From CALROG01 sp943369755 (GTDB lineage Bacteria > Pseudomonadota > Gammaproteobacteria > Burkholderiales > Burkholderiaceae_C), in the NCBI GenBank assembly GCA_943369755.1, contig CALROG020000012.1, positions 41,540-105,539 of the forward strand: DNA of 64,000 nt, in the 5' to 3' direction. Under the pieces are notes generated by a model, which had not been told where the DNA came from, made no database searches, and was given only the letters and a program-made list of their open reading frames with translations. The position numbers and the translations under genes were made by a program. How positions within the stretch are numbered: the first letter of the stretch is position 1; each line of letters starts with the position of its first letter. Shown here one piece after another: positions 51,365-59,945 of the stretch.

Positions 51365-52240
51365 TCAGACCTGGTGCAAGGCGCGTAGCGCTGCCGCCTG
51401 CGCCAGTGTGCTGCGGTACCCGGCCTCGATGGCCCGTTCACGAAATTCCCGTGTCAGGCTGACCCAGTAGCCAAAGTCGGGCTTGAGCACCAGGTCGGCC
51501 AGGCGTGCATCGACGTCCACCAGTGTCTTTTTGCGCAGATCAGATTCGCGGAACCGGCCGGCGCCGGGCGGTGCCTGTTCAGTGTGCGCGCTGGCATCCG
51601 CCGCCAGCACGCGCTGTGCGCCCAGCGCACGGGCCACACGCACCGGTAGCGGCGCGACCCAGTCGGCGTCAAGGTACTGCTGCCCGCGGATGCGCACCGG
51701 TGTGAATTGCCCCTCGATGGCGGACGACGCCTGCACCGCAACGCCCACATCACCCGCGGTAAACGCCACCACGGCGGAATCGGTGCGGCGCGCGGCCACA
51801 CAGGCCATGAACACGGGCATGCGTTCAAGCAGGGGCACCGGCGACTGCCGCCGCACCAGGTCGGCAATTGCGACGCCACTCAGGCGCTCGCCTGAGCCCA
51901 TGGCCAGCCGGGCAAGGTCGGTGGGCTGCAGTTCCAGGGCCAGTGCTTCCAGCTGCGCCGCACGAAGGCCAGCGGCGTAGAGGCTGCCCACCATGGCACC
52001 CACCGAGGCTCCGACAATCAGGTTGGGTGCCAGGCCCAGTTGTTCCAGTGCCTTGAGTACGCCCACATGGACAAAGCCGCGCGGCCCGCCCGAGCTGAAA
52101 ACCCAGGCTATTCGCACTGGCCCCGGTAGCCTTTGCTCGCGCGGCGCGTCACTGCCGTTGTGATCCTGGTCGTGGGCGAAAGTACAGCCAGTCAAGGCCG
52201 CTGCCGAGCCGGCAAGCAAGGTACGCCGCTGCACGGCCAC
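51365..52240 (-). CDS. Patatin-like phospholipase family lipoprotein
   Basis: A 291-residue protein. The N-terminus RRTLLAGSAAALTGC is a Tat-like lipoprotein signal. The serine nucleophile is in GASVGAM and the oxyanion loop is SSGGPRGFVHVGVLKALEQL, with the dyad Asp region YLDADWVAPLPVRVA. It resembles RssA-type hydrolases. GTG start; it lies 11 bases after the YHS gene and ends the minus-strand operon. Confidence 0.85.
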   Translation of the reverse strand: MAVQRRTLLAGSAAALTGCTFAHDQDHNGSDAPREQRLPGPVRIAWVFSSGGPRGFVHVGVLKALEQLGLAPNLIVGASVGAMVGSLYAAGLRAAQLEALALELQPTDLARLAMGSGERLSGVAIADLVRRQSPVPLLERMPVFMACVAARRTDSAVVAFTAGDVGVAVQASSAIEGQFTPVRIRGQQYLDADWVAPLPVRVARALGAQRVLAADASAHTEQAPPGAGRFRESDLRKKTLVDVDARLADLVLKPDFGYWVSLTREFRERAIEAGYRSTLAQAAALRALHQV

Positions 52241-52251
52241 GGTGTGCGGCC

Positions 52252-52851
52252 TCAGGGCTTGGCGGATTTCGCGGCCGCTACCTCACGGGCCAACTCTTCG
52301 CCAGTTTTATAGTGCGCCACTTTGAACACCAGCCGCTTGCTGCGCTGGATGAAGCTGTTGCTGCCGGCAACCTCGTCTTTCCAGTATTTTTCTGCCAGGG
52401 CGAGGTTGCGTTTCTCGTCAAGGTTCCAGCCGTCCAGCGAGCCCTGCCCGCCGAACAGGTAGAGCTTGCCGTCGATCATTTTGAAGCGGTCGGCGTCACC
52501 GCCCCAGGGGATGCCATAGACGATGCCGTTGGCACAGTAGCCGCCGTACTGCGGCAGGTAGCGGGCGGGTTCCTTGTCAAACAGGGCCTTGTGTTCGGCA
52601 CTGGCAAAGCGGAAGTCCACGCCTTCATGCTGGCTGCGAAACTGGGGGCTGCCCTGCACGTATTTGCCCTGGGTGAAATAGGCCACGACATCAGCGCCCT
52701 TGAGCATGAGCCGGGCCTCGGGGTTGTCGGCGACGGCATTCACCGGTTTGAGGTTGCCTGAGGGGTTTTGCGCGACGATGGCACCGCACCCTGCCAAAGA
52801 AGCGGCGAGCACCAGCGTCAGGCCCAGGCGGGCGCAGGAAAATGTGATCAT
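52252..52851 (-). CDS. YHS-domain lipoprotein 2
   Basis: A 199-residue lipoprotein (LVLAASLAGC) with KGADVVAYFTQGKYVQGSPQ, FASAEHKALFDKEPARYLPQ and YGGYCANGIVYG. It is clearly related to the YHS lipoprotein on the opposite strand at 49655 but better matches the common short form. ATGA overlap with the ATP-grasp gene upstream couples them. Confidence 0.8.
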   Translation of the reverse strand: MITFSCARLGLTLVLAASLAGCGAIVAQNPSGNLKPVNAVADNPEARLMLKGADVVAYFTQGKYVQGSPQFRSQHEGVDFRFASAEHKALFDKEPARYLPQYGGYCANGIVYGIPWGGDADRFKMIDGKLYLFGGQGSLDGWNLDEKRNLALAEKYWKDEVAGSNSFIQRSKRLVFKVAHYKTGEELAREVAAAKSAKP

Positions 52852-54278
52852 GAAAAGGTCTCCAGGTGTTTGGTGCGCAGGGGCACCGTGGCAGTATGAG
52901 CCTGAACTGGCGCAGCGGGTTCCCGTTCCCCCGGGTCATGCGCGGGGTGCAGGTCGGCATAGGGCGGCGTCCAGCCCAGCAGCGTGCTGGCCACTTCGCA
53001 GCGGCGGCGCAGGTCAGCATCGTCAGCCCCGCCCAGGTGAACAATGCCAAAGCGGTGGCTGCCCAGCCATTTGAAGTCGCGCTCGATCTCGCGCAACGAC
53101 ATCGGGAACTCCAGCAGCAGGGCGTCGGGGTAGGCCTGGTGGAAGGCTTCGCGCTGGCTGCGCGTGGGTCGGTGGGGGAGGTTCCCGGCATCGAACTGGC
53201 GGTATACAAAGCTCGACGCCACGCCCGCAGTGGGGGTGCGGCGCGGCAGCTGCGCCGGGTCCAGCCCCTGGCCCAGCGCCAGCGTGATGTCGTGCAGGCA
53301 GACCCCGTCGACCCGCCGATACAGGTCGGAGAACTGCGAGGCCATGCGGGGATTGAATTCGATCACGCTCAGCCGGTCGGTTACCGGGTCATGGAAGAAC
53401 TCCATGTTGAAGCCACCGTGGGTAAAACCCACCGCGGCAAGGAACTTGCGCGCCACCTCAACAGCTCGGGTCTGCACTGCCGTGGGCAATTGACTCGGGT
53501 AGTCAAACGCCATGAACGACTGGGTGCCCGGGTACATGCGCACGTCCACCACACCCAGCGGATTGAGCTGGCCGTTGAAAACATAGCCGTCCAGGCAGTA
53601 CTGCGGGGCCTCGACGGGCGCTTCCACCATCAGGCTGTGGGCACTGCCGGCCTGCGGCAGGCGCTGGTGAAGGATGCGCTCGAACGGCTCCACCAGATGC
53701 CGGATGACCCACAGCTCCCAGCGTCCGAAACGTGTGTGCTGGTGCAACTCGGCATGGTTGGCTACGGTGCGTGCCAACACAGAAAAAGCTGCTTTCACCG
53801 GCTTGACGAACAGCGGGTATTGCAGGCCGTCGGGCACCGGCCCGCCATAGCGGGCATTCAGCCGCGCGAACGGGATATTGGCTTCGGGGCAGACTTGCTG
53901 CAACACCTCGCGTGCATACAGCTTGTGTTGGCAAGCCAGAACCGCATTGACGGGTGTGCCAGGCCAACCCATTCGCTCGGCCAGCAATGCCGCTGCCAGG
54001 GCGCCAAATTGCTCATGGTTGGAGACCACGCCGCCCAGGCCGCGGCGCTTGGCCCACCAGGCGCTGAGCGCCACAAAGCGGCCCATGTCGAACCAGGCCA
54101 GCCTGGCGTTGCTGGGAAAGCTGAACAAGTCAAAACCGGCGTGGACCTGGGGCCAACGCCCGGCCAATGCGGCAAAGGCCTGCTGGTCCCAGTCGTGGTT
54201 GAAGAGAACCAGGGTGGGTTTTGCGCGGTTTGTCACGGCAGTGCGTCTATCGGCCAAGGGCGTTGAGGTTCCAGTCAT
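52848..54278 (-). CDS. ATP-grasp ligase-like protein, function unknown
   Basis: About 476 residues. VSNHEQFGALAAALLAERMG and PLFVKPVKAAFSVLARTV fit the ATP-grasp nucleotide half, and HGGFNMEFFHDPVTDRLSVI followed by EFNPRMASQF is the metal-binding end of the fold. The enzyme probably joins a carboxylate to an amine or thiol; I cannot name the substrate. ATG 54278 overlaps the DUF547 gene by 32 bases; GTG 54236 would avoid that. It sits between DUF547 and a YHS lipoprotein. Confidence 0.72.
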   Translation of the reverse strand: MTGTSTPLADRRTAVTNRAKPTLVLFNHDWDQQAFAALAGRWPQVHAGFDLFSFPSNARLAWFDMGRFVALSAWWAKRRGLGGVVSNHEQFGALAAALLAERMGWPGTPVNAVLACQHKLYAREVLQQVCPEANIPFARLNARYGGPVPDGLQYPLFVKPVKAAFSVLARTVANHAELHQHTRFGRWELWVIRHLVEPFERILHQRLPQAGSAHSLMVEAPVEAPQYCLDGYVFNGQLNPLGVVDVRMYPGTQSFMAFDYPSQLPTAVQTRAVEVARKFLAAVGFTHGGFNMEFFHDPVTDRLSVIEFNPRMASQFSDLYRRVDGVCLHDITLALGQGLDPAQLPRRTPTAGVASSFVYRQFDAGNLPHRPTRSQREAFHQAYPDALLLEFPMSLREIERDFKWLGSHRFGIVHLGGADDADLRRRCEVASTLLGWTPPYADLHPAHDPGEREPAAPVQAHTATVPLRTKHLETFS

Positions 54279-55074
54279 AGTCAAGGTACGCAAGCGACGC
54301 CTGACCGGATTTGAGCAACTCGCGCTCGGCGGGGTTGGTGGTCATGGCCTCGGCATAGCGGGTGAAAACATCTTGTACCCGTTTGATTCCCAAGTGGCCC
54401 TTTTCAAAGTCTTCAGCAAACCACTTGAAGATGCTGGAGACCTGCAGCTTGCCGTCGGCCAGGCGGTTGCGGCTGCGGTCAGTGACGAAGCGCAGCATGC
54501 CGTCTTCAAGCTGCGTCTCCAGCGCCGCCGCGGTGAATGCCTCGGGCCGCAGCGCCGGGCAGCCTATGCTGGCGCAATTGACCGCGGCGTGTATGCGCGG
54601 CTCGTTGTACTTGGGGCGCAGTTGCTCGTGCTCGATCCAGTCCAGGTGGCGCTCTTCGCCCAGCAGCGTGAAGAACTTCTTCTTCCAGGGGCTTTGCAGC
54701 AGCGAGCCCAGCTCTTTGATCGACTTGAGCTCGGGGTATTTGGTGAGGATCAGTTCAACCGTGAAGCCGTTGTAGGCGTTGATCAAAAAGGCCATTTGGC
54801 CGGCGCGCGGCAGTGCCGCAAATTGCGCGGGGGTCACGGCCGACCACTCTGCCAGGATGGCCTTGAGCCCGGCCCGGTCGGCGGCAAAGCCTTTGTAGTC
54901 GACCCGGCTTTGCTTGTTGTCCGGGCCCCACTTCACATGCTTTTTGAGCAAGGCATCCCAGGCTGCGTAGCGGGCATCCAGAACCCCTGAATTTTGGCCA
55001 AAAACTTCTGTAGCCCGCACGAATACTGTGCTAGCCACTATAAATTTAATAGCGTTTCGACGGTTGGTTTTCAT
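54247..55074 (-). CDS. DUF547 protein with a repeat-derived signal peptide
   Basis: A 275-residue exported protein. DUF547 blocks are MAFLINAYNGFTVELILTKY, RIHAAVNCASIGCPALRPEA and SSIFKWFAEDFEKG, with a conserved Cys. The start ATG 55074 is one base after the stop of the upstream flavoprotein. Residues 8-26 (AIKFIVASTVFVRATEVFG) are encoded exactly by a 57-bp dispersed repeat, so the signal peptide core derives from the repeat. DUF547 genes often accompany TVP38-flavoprotein genes (from memory). Confidence 0.82.
   Translation of the reverse strand: MKTNRRNAIKFIVASTVFVRATEVFGQNSGVLDARYAAWDALLKKHVKWGPDNKQSRVDYKGFAADRAGLKAILAEWSAVTPAQFAALPRAGQMAFLINAYNGFTVELILTKYPELKSIKELGSLLQSPWKKKFFTLLGEERHLDWIEHEQLRPKYNEPRIHAAVNCASIGCPALRPEAFTAAALETQLEDGMLRFVTDRSRNRLADGKLQVSSIFKWFAEDFEKGHLGIKRVQDVFTRYAEAMTTNPAERELLKSGQASLAYLDYDWNLNALGR
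54997..55053 (-). repeat. 57-bp dispersed repeat, copy E (encodes DUF547 signal peptide)
   Basis: Minus-oriented: GCTATTAAATTTATAGTGGC, TAGCACAGTATT, GTGCGGGCTACAG and GTTTTTGGC. It is near the family consensus yet fully translated, covering exactly 19 codons. Confidence 0.88.
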
Positions 55075-55075
55075 C

Positions 55076-57238
55076 TCAGCCTCGCTTCCAGTCATGGTAT
55101 TTGCGCACCCATTCCAGCACTTTGTGGGGCTGGTGGGCACGCTTCCATTCGCCGGCCGCGTACTTGTTGGCCTCAGACAGTGTGGGGTAGGTGTGGATGG
55201 TGCCCAAAATCTTGTTGAACCCCAGTCCGTGCTTCATGGCCAGCACAAACTCGGCCAGCAGGTCGCCGGCGTGGGTGCCCACGATCGTCACCCCCAGAAT
55301 GCGGTCTTTGCCTGGCACCGTCAACACCTTCACAAAGCCGTGGGCCTCGCTGTCGGCAATCGCGCGGTCCAGGTCGTCCAAGCCGTACCTGGTCACTTCA
55401 TAGGCAATGTTCTTTTCTTTCGCTTCCTGTTCGTTCAAGCCTACCCGCGCGACCTCCGGGTCGATGAAGGTGGCCCAGGGGATCACGGAGTAGTCGGCCT
55501 TGAACTTCTTGAAGTCGCCAAACAAAGCGTTGACTGCGGCATACCAGGCCTGGTGCGCCGCGGTGTGGGTGAACTGGAACGGCCCCGCCACATCGCCCGC
55601 CGCGTAGATGTTGGGGTAGATGGTTTGCAGGTATTCGTTGGTTTGCACCGTGCGTTGCGTCGGAATGCCCAACGCTTCCAGGCCGTAACCCGTGAGGCGG
55701 GCCACCCGGCCCACCGCGCAAAGCAGTTCGTCAAAAGCAATGCGCACTTCGGCACCGTTGTGCTCGACCACCAAGACCTTTTGCGCACCGTCCTGTTCGC
55801 AGCGCAGGGCCTTGTGGCTGGTGAGCACGCTCACCCCGTCGGCGACCAGCGCGTCACGTGCCAGCGCCGAGACTTCTTCGTCTTCACGGATCATGATGCG
55901 CGCTGCCATCTCGACCTGGGTGACCTCAGACCCCAGCCGCGCAAAGCTCTGCGCCAGCTCGCAGCCAATTGGCCCGCCGCCCAGCACCACCAGGCGTTTG
56001 GGGATTTGGTCGAGCTTGGCGAAGCTGTCCCACAGCGTGTCGCTGGTCACGTAGCCCACCTCGTTGAGGCCCGGTAACGGCGGCACAAACGGGCGCGCAC
56101 CCGCCGCGATGACGATGTTGCGGGTGGTCAGCAACTGTTTGCCGCCATCGTTCAGCGCGATTTCTACCGTCCAGGGATTGACGATTTTTGCGTAGCCTTG
56201 CAGCACCTCGACGCCCAGCCCGGTATAGCGTTCGACGCTGTCATGCGGCTCGATAGCGGCAATCACCGCATGAATGCGCGCCATGACCGCGCGGAAGCTG
56301 AAAACCGGCGCAGTGTCGCTCAGACCATAGCGCTGGCCGTGACGCATCTGGTGGGCGAGCTTGGCGCTTTTGATCAAGGCCTTGCTGGGCACGCAGCCGT
56401 AGTTGAGGCAGTCGCCGCCCATCTTGTGCGCCTCGATCAGCGTGACCTTGGCCTTCACAGCGGCGGCAATATAGGCCGACACCAGGCCGCCCGCGCCGCC
56501 ACCAATCACGATCAGGTTGCGGTCAAAGCGCTTGGGCCGCACCGCATTCCATTGGGCATAGACCTTGCGCTTTTGCACCGCGTCAACCAGCTTGCGCGCA
56601 ATCAGCGGGAACAGGCCCAGCAGCACAAAGCTGCCCAGCAGGCCGGGCGACAAGATGCCCTTGAGCGAGTCGAGTTTGGCCAGCTGGGTACCCGCGTTGA
56701 CGAACACCGCAGTACCCGCCAGCATGCCGAGCTGGCTGACCCAGTAGAAGGTGAGGGCGCGCATCTTGGTCAGGCCCATGACCAGGTTGATCACAAAAAA
56801 CGGCACCACCGGGATCAGGCGCAACGTGAACAGGTAAAACGCGCCGTCTTTCTCAATGCCCCGGTTGATCTCGGCGAGGCGGTTGCCAAAGCGCGCCTCA
56901 ATGCTGTCACGCAGTACAAAGCGCGCCACCAGAAACGCCAGCGTCGCCCCCACGCTTGACGCGAACGACACAATGACAAGGCCCCAGCCCAGGCCAAAAA
57001 TCGCGCCACCAGCAAGCGTCAGGATGGCAGCGCCCGGCAGCGACAGCGCAGCCACCGCGACGTAGACCAGAAAATATCCGGCCCCCACTACCAGCGGCTG
57101 GCGCTGGTACAACCCGGCAAACGCGGCCTGGCTCTGCTTCAGGTAGTCCAAGCTCAGGTAACGCCCCAGGTCCAGCGCAATGAAGGCGATGACTGCAGCC
57201 GCGACCAGCAACAGCACCACAAGTTTTTTTGTATTCAT
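55076..57238 (-). CDS. TVP38/TMEM64 membrane domain fused to a MerA-like FAD disulfide oxidoreductase
   Basis: A 720-residue fusion. Residues 1 to about 230 are a DedA-like TVP38/TMEM64 domain (LPGAAILTLAGGAIFGLGWG, LRLIPVVPFFVINLVMGL). The rest is a pyridine nucleotide-disulfide oxidoreductase with FAD loop LIVIGGGAGGLVSAY, redox-active GGDCLNYGCVPSKALI and NAD loop LVVLGGGPIGCELAQ. It lacks the C-terminal Cys pair and heavy-metal domain of mercuric reductase, so the substrate is open. The TGA stop is one base from the DUF547 start. Confidence 0.87.
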   Translation of the reverse strand: MNTKKLVVLLLVAAAVIAFIALDLGRYLSLDYLKQSQAAFAGLYQRQPLVVGAGYFLVYVAVAALSLPGAAILTLAGGAIFGLGWGLVIVSFASSVGATLAFLVARFVLRDSIEARFGNRLAEINRGIEKDGAFYLFTLRLIPVVPFFVINLVMGLTKMRALTFYWVSQLGMLAGTAVFVNAGTQLAKLDSLKGILSPGLLGSFVLLGLFPLIARKLVDAVQKRKVYAQWNAVRPKRFDRNLIVIGGGAGGLVSAYIAAAVKAKVTLIEAHKMGGDCLNYGCVPSKALIKSAKLAHQMRHGQRYGLSDTAPVFSFRAVMARIHAVIAAIEPHDSVERYTGLGVEVLQGYAKIVNPWTVEIALNDGGKQLLTTRNIVIAAGARPFVPPLPGLNEVGYVTSDTLWDSFAKLDQIPKRLVVLGGGPIGCELAQSFARLGSEVTQVEMAARIMIREDEEVSALARDALVADGVSVLTSHKALRCEQDGAQKVLVVEHNGAEVRIAFDELLCAVGRVARLTGYGLEALGIPTQRTVQTNEYLQTIYPNIYAAGDVAGPFQFTHTAAHQAWYAAVNALFGDFKKFKADYSVIPWATFIDPEVARVGLNEQEAKEKNIAYEVTRYGLDDLDRAIADSEAHGFVKVLTVPGKDRILGVTIVGTHAGDLLAEFVLAMKHGLGFNKILGTIHTYPTLSEANKYAAGEWKRAHQPHKVLEWVRKYHDWKRG

Positions 57239-57302
57239 CAGTTCTCCGTTACCGCCGTAGTCGCCAGGCCAGACGTTTTCTTACAGCCGGACTATTGTCT
57301 CC

Positions 57303-58355
57303 TCAGTCCACGAAGCGGTAGAAGAAGTTGCCGTCGCGCAGCGGATGGTCGTTAGTTACATGGGCGATCAGGTCAAACCGGAGCAGGCGGTTGAGCAGGA
57401 TCTCGGCCTCATGTCGACGCAGCTTCAGCCGCTCCCGAACCCAGGCCACGGCTTGCTCGCCCACAAAACAGTCGTCGTAGGTTTTGCCGAGGTATTTGCG
57501 GTCCTTGACATCGATGCCTGTGGGCTGGCGCAGCAGCTTGTACACCGCGCCCGGGTTCCAGCGGTCGACCGCGCCAGACTGGGTGACGCGATAAAAGTTG
57601 GGCAGGTCGGCAAAGGGCTGCTCGTGCACCACATGCTGCAGCAGGCCGAGTGCCTGGAGGTCCTGCCCGAGACCTGCCGCGCGTTCGCGTGTCACGCGGA
57701 AGCGGCGGGTGAGCCAGTCCACCGCCTCCACCCCTGTATGGCACGCCGGATAGGTCGTCAGGCGGTAGCTTCGGTCGATCGCCTTGACCTCGCTGGCCAG
57801 CGCCAGGCATAGCGCCTCGGCCGACAGCCCGGTAAGCAGGCGTATGCGCCCGCGCGGTACGCTCGCGTCGGGCTTGACCTGCATGGCGCTGAAATACTGC
57901 GCCAGCGCCGCAGGCGGCAGAGCGGGCTGGCCGACCAGTTCGCCAAGACGGTTGACCAGCGCATGCGCCTCGCCCGTCAGGGCCTGGGCGTCAAGTTGGC
58001 CCCACAGCCCGGCAAAGCCGAGCTCCAGCACCCAGGCCTGGTCGACGGGCCACACCCCACTGAGTTCGCGTGTCAACAGCACGCGTGATCGCAGGGCCGG
58101 GTCGGGCAGCGCGGCCGCCAACGCCAGTACATGCGGTACCGTGCGCGGCAGCGCCGCCAGGTCGAGCACTGCGATGCTGTCCGGTCGCGCCTTCAGTACG
58201 TCAAACAGGTGGCTGACAGACTGCGGGCCGGCCGGCAGATCGGCCGGCGGCAGGCGCATGGCCATGGTGGCGGCGCGCAGCGCGTCACGCGCGCCGGTGG
58301 TGGCCAGGCCCAGTAGCACCGTGGCGGCCGATGTCGAAGGGTTGGGTGTGCTCAT
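57303..58355 (-). CDS. Tandem DEP-domain protein
   Basis: A 350-residue cytoplasmic protein. The C-terminal half has two DEP-like domains: CHTGVEAVDWLTRRFRVTRE and CFVGEQAVAWVRERLKLRRH, each ending in the conserved FYRV/FYRF. The N-terminal 150 residues look like a response-receiver-type or Rossmann fold (DSIAVLDLAALPRTVPHVLA) without a clear phosphorylation site. It is 29 bases downstream-strand-wise from a histidine kinase gene, suggesting a signalling role. Confidence 0.72.
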   Translation of the reverse strand: MSTPNPSTSAATVLLGLATTGARDALRAATMAMRLPPADLPAGPQSVSHLFDVLKARPDSIAVLDLAALPRTVPHVLALAAALPDPALRSRVLLTRELSGVWPVDQAWVLELGFAGLWGQLDAQALTGEAHALVNRLGELVGQPALPPAALAQYFSAMQVKPDASVPRGRIRLLTGLSAEALCLALASEVKAIDRSYRLTTYPACHTGVEAVDWLTRRFRVTRERAAGLGQDLQALGLLQHVVHEQPFADLPNFYRVTQSGAVDRWNPGAVYKLLRQPTGIDVKDRKYLGKTYDDCFVGEQAVAWVRERLKLRRHEAEILLNRLLRFDLIAHVTNDHPLRDGNFFYRFVD

Positions 58356-58384
58356 GCCTGTGAGTCGCCCACCGCTTGGGGAAC

Positions 58385-59914
58385 TTACACGGGCGGCCCG
58401 GCCTGCCGCGCGGGCAGTGCGAGCGTGACGGCTGTGCCCCTGGCTTCACTGCTTTCAATCGCCACGCTGCCGCCATGCAGCTCCGCAATGCGCTTCACAA
58501 TCGCCAGCCCCAGGCCTTTGCCGCCTTCACCGGTAGCCGGCGCGGTGGACTGGCGGCTTTGGTAGAAACGGTCAAACAGGTGCGGCTGGTCGGCCAGCGG
58601 AATGCCCGGGCCGCTGTCGCGCACGCACAGGCGCACCAGTGTGCCTTGCGCTTCAGTGGTCAGGGCAATGTGGCCACCGCTGGGGCAGAACTTCAGCGCG
58701 TTGTCTACCAGGTTGGCCAGGGCCCGTTCAATCAGTTCGTTGTCAACTTCAGCCACCACCGGGCTGGCCGGCTCTACGGCTTCTATGGTCACGCCGCGCT
58801 CGGCTGCGCGGGCGGCAAAACGCATCACCACGTCGCTTTGCAGCTCGGCCATGTCCAGCGCAGTGATGCGCAGCTTGAACTCGGGTTCGTCCAGTTGGGC
58901 AAGGTCGCCCAGTGAGCGGACCATGCGCGCGGCGTTGTGGGTGTTGCGCAGCGCTACCGCCACGAGCTCGAGGTTGCTGGCGGCACTGCCCGGCAGCTCC
59001 CAGCGGTTTTGCAGGGTTTCAAGGCAGGCCGCAGTGGCCGTCAGGGGGGAGCGCAGGTCGTGCGACAGGTTGCTCACGCCCTCGCGGCGAAAGTGGTCGA
59101 GTCGGCGCAACGTGGTCCATTGGCTGCGCAGGGTTTGCAGCATGGCGTCCATGCCACGCGCCAACTGCCCGAATTCGTCGCGCGCGTCGGTACCCGGCAC
59201 CAGCGCCAGGGGCGCGGGCAAGCGCCCGGGTGCGGCACCGTCCAGGCCCTCGCGGGTGACGGCGCTGACCGCCGATGTCAGCCGCGCCAGAGGGCGGGTG
59301 ATGGTGGCGGTCACCCAAACCGCCAGCACCGCCATGCCCACCACCAGCAGCAAGATCACCATCAGGCCGGGTTGCGCCAGCGTGCCCAGCAGGGCGTTGA
59401 CGCGGTCGCGACTGAAGGGCATGGGCTGGCACACCAGGTACAGAAAGCCGTCGGCGTTGCTGGCTGGCCGAATCGCCTGCTCGTGCAGCGGTCGCGCCGC
59501 CACGATTGCCCGCTTGGACGGGTCGGCCGGGTCTGCGCCCATCACATAGGTGACCGGCGCCAATCTGGCGGCCTCGCGCACCGGGGCCATGGGTACGCGG
59601 TAGTTGGCTGCAATGGGGGAGTCACCTGACGACGCCAGCACCCCGCCTTCGGCGTTCAGCAGGTACAGGCGCACGTCAGGCTCGTACAGCACCAGGTTGC
59701 GCAGGAAGGTTGCCAGCTGGTCGGGTGCCTGGCGATGGATTTCAAGCAGTTCGGGGTGTTGGGTGGAAACACGTTGCAAGAAGGCATTGGCGCGCTGGTA
59801 GGCTGACTCGTATTCGAACCGCTGGAACGCCATCACCACCGCCACCACCACGCCAATGGCGGTACACAGGCCCGCCAGCAGGATGGTCAGTGCAATCTTG
59901 AGCCGAACGCTCAT
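58385..59914 (-). CDS. Sensor histidine kinase
   Basis: A 509-residue two-helix membrane kinase with a periplasmic sensor (about residues 35-185), HAMP (VTATITRPLARLTSAVSAVT), H-box SNLSHDLRSPLTATAACLET, N-box NLVDNALKFCPSGG and G-boxes DSGPGIPLAD and GKGLGLAIVKRI. The start at MSVRLKIALTILLAG (59914) is chosen by the first transmembrane helix. The response regulator is 31 bases upstream. The signal is unknown. Confidence 0.88.
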   Translation of the reverse strand: MSVRLKIALTILLAGLCTAIGVVVAVVMAFQRFEYESAYQRANAFLQRVSTQHPELLEIHRQAPDQLATFLRNLVLYEPDVRLYLLNAEGGVLASSGDSPIAANYRVPMAPVREAARLAPVTYVMGADPADPSKRAIVAARPLHEQAIRPASNADGFLYLVCQPMPFSRDRVNALLGTLAQPGLMVILLLVVGMAVLAVWVTATITRPLARLTSAVSAVTREGLDGAAPGRLPAPLALVPGTDARDEFGQLARGMDAMLQTLRSQWTTLRRLDHFRREGVSNLSHDLRSPLTATAACLETLQNRWELPGSAASNLELVAVALRNTHNAARMVRSLGDLAQLDEPEFKLRITALDMAELQSDVVMRFAARAAERGVTIEAVEPASPVVAEVDNELIERALANLVDNALKFCPSGGHIALTTEAQGTLVRLCVRDSGPGIPLADQPHLFDRFYQSRQSTAPATGEGGKGLGLAIVKRIAELHGGSVAIESSEARGTAVTLALPARQAGPPV

Positions 59915-59945
59915 GGTGTGGCCCCCACGCCCGGCTGCTGTGCGC

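Noticed and set aside
55076..57238. Mercuric reductase (MerA)
   Set aside because: The redox disulfide is there, but the C-terminal vicinal cysteines and N-terminal metal-binding domain of MerA are absent and there are no other mer genes; the membrane fusion is of another type.
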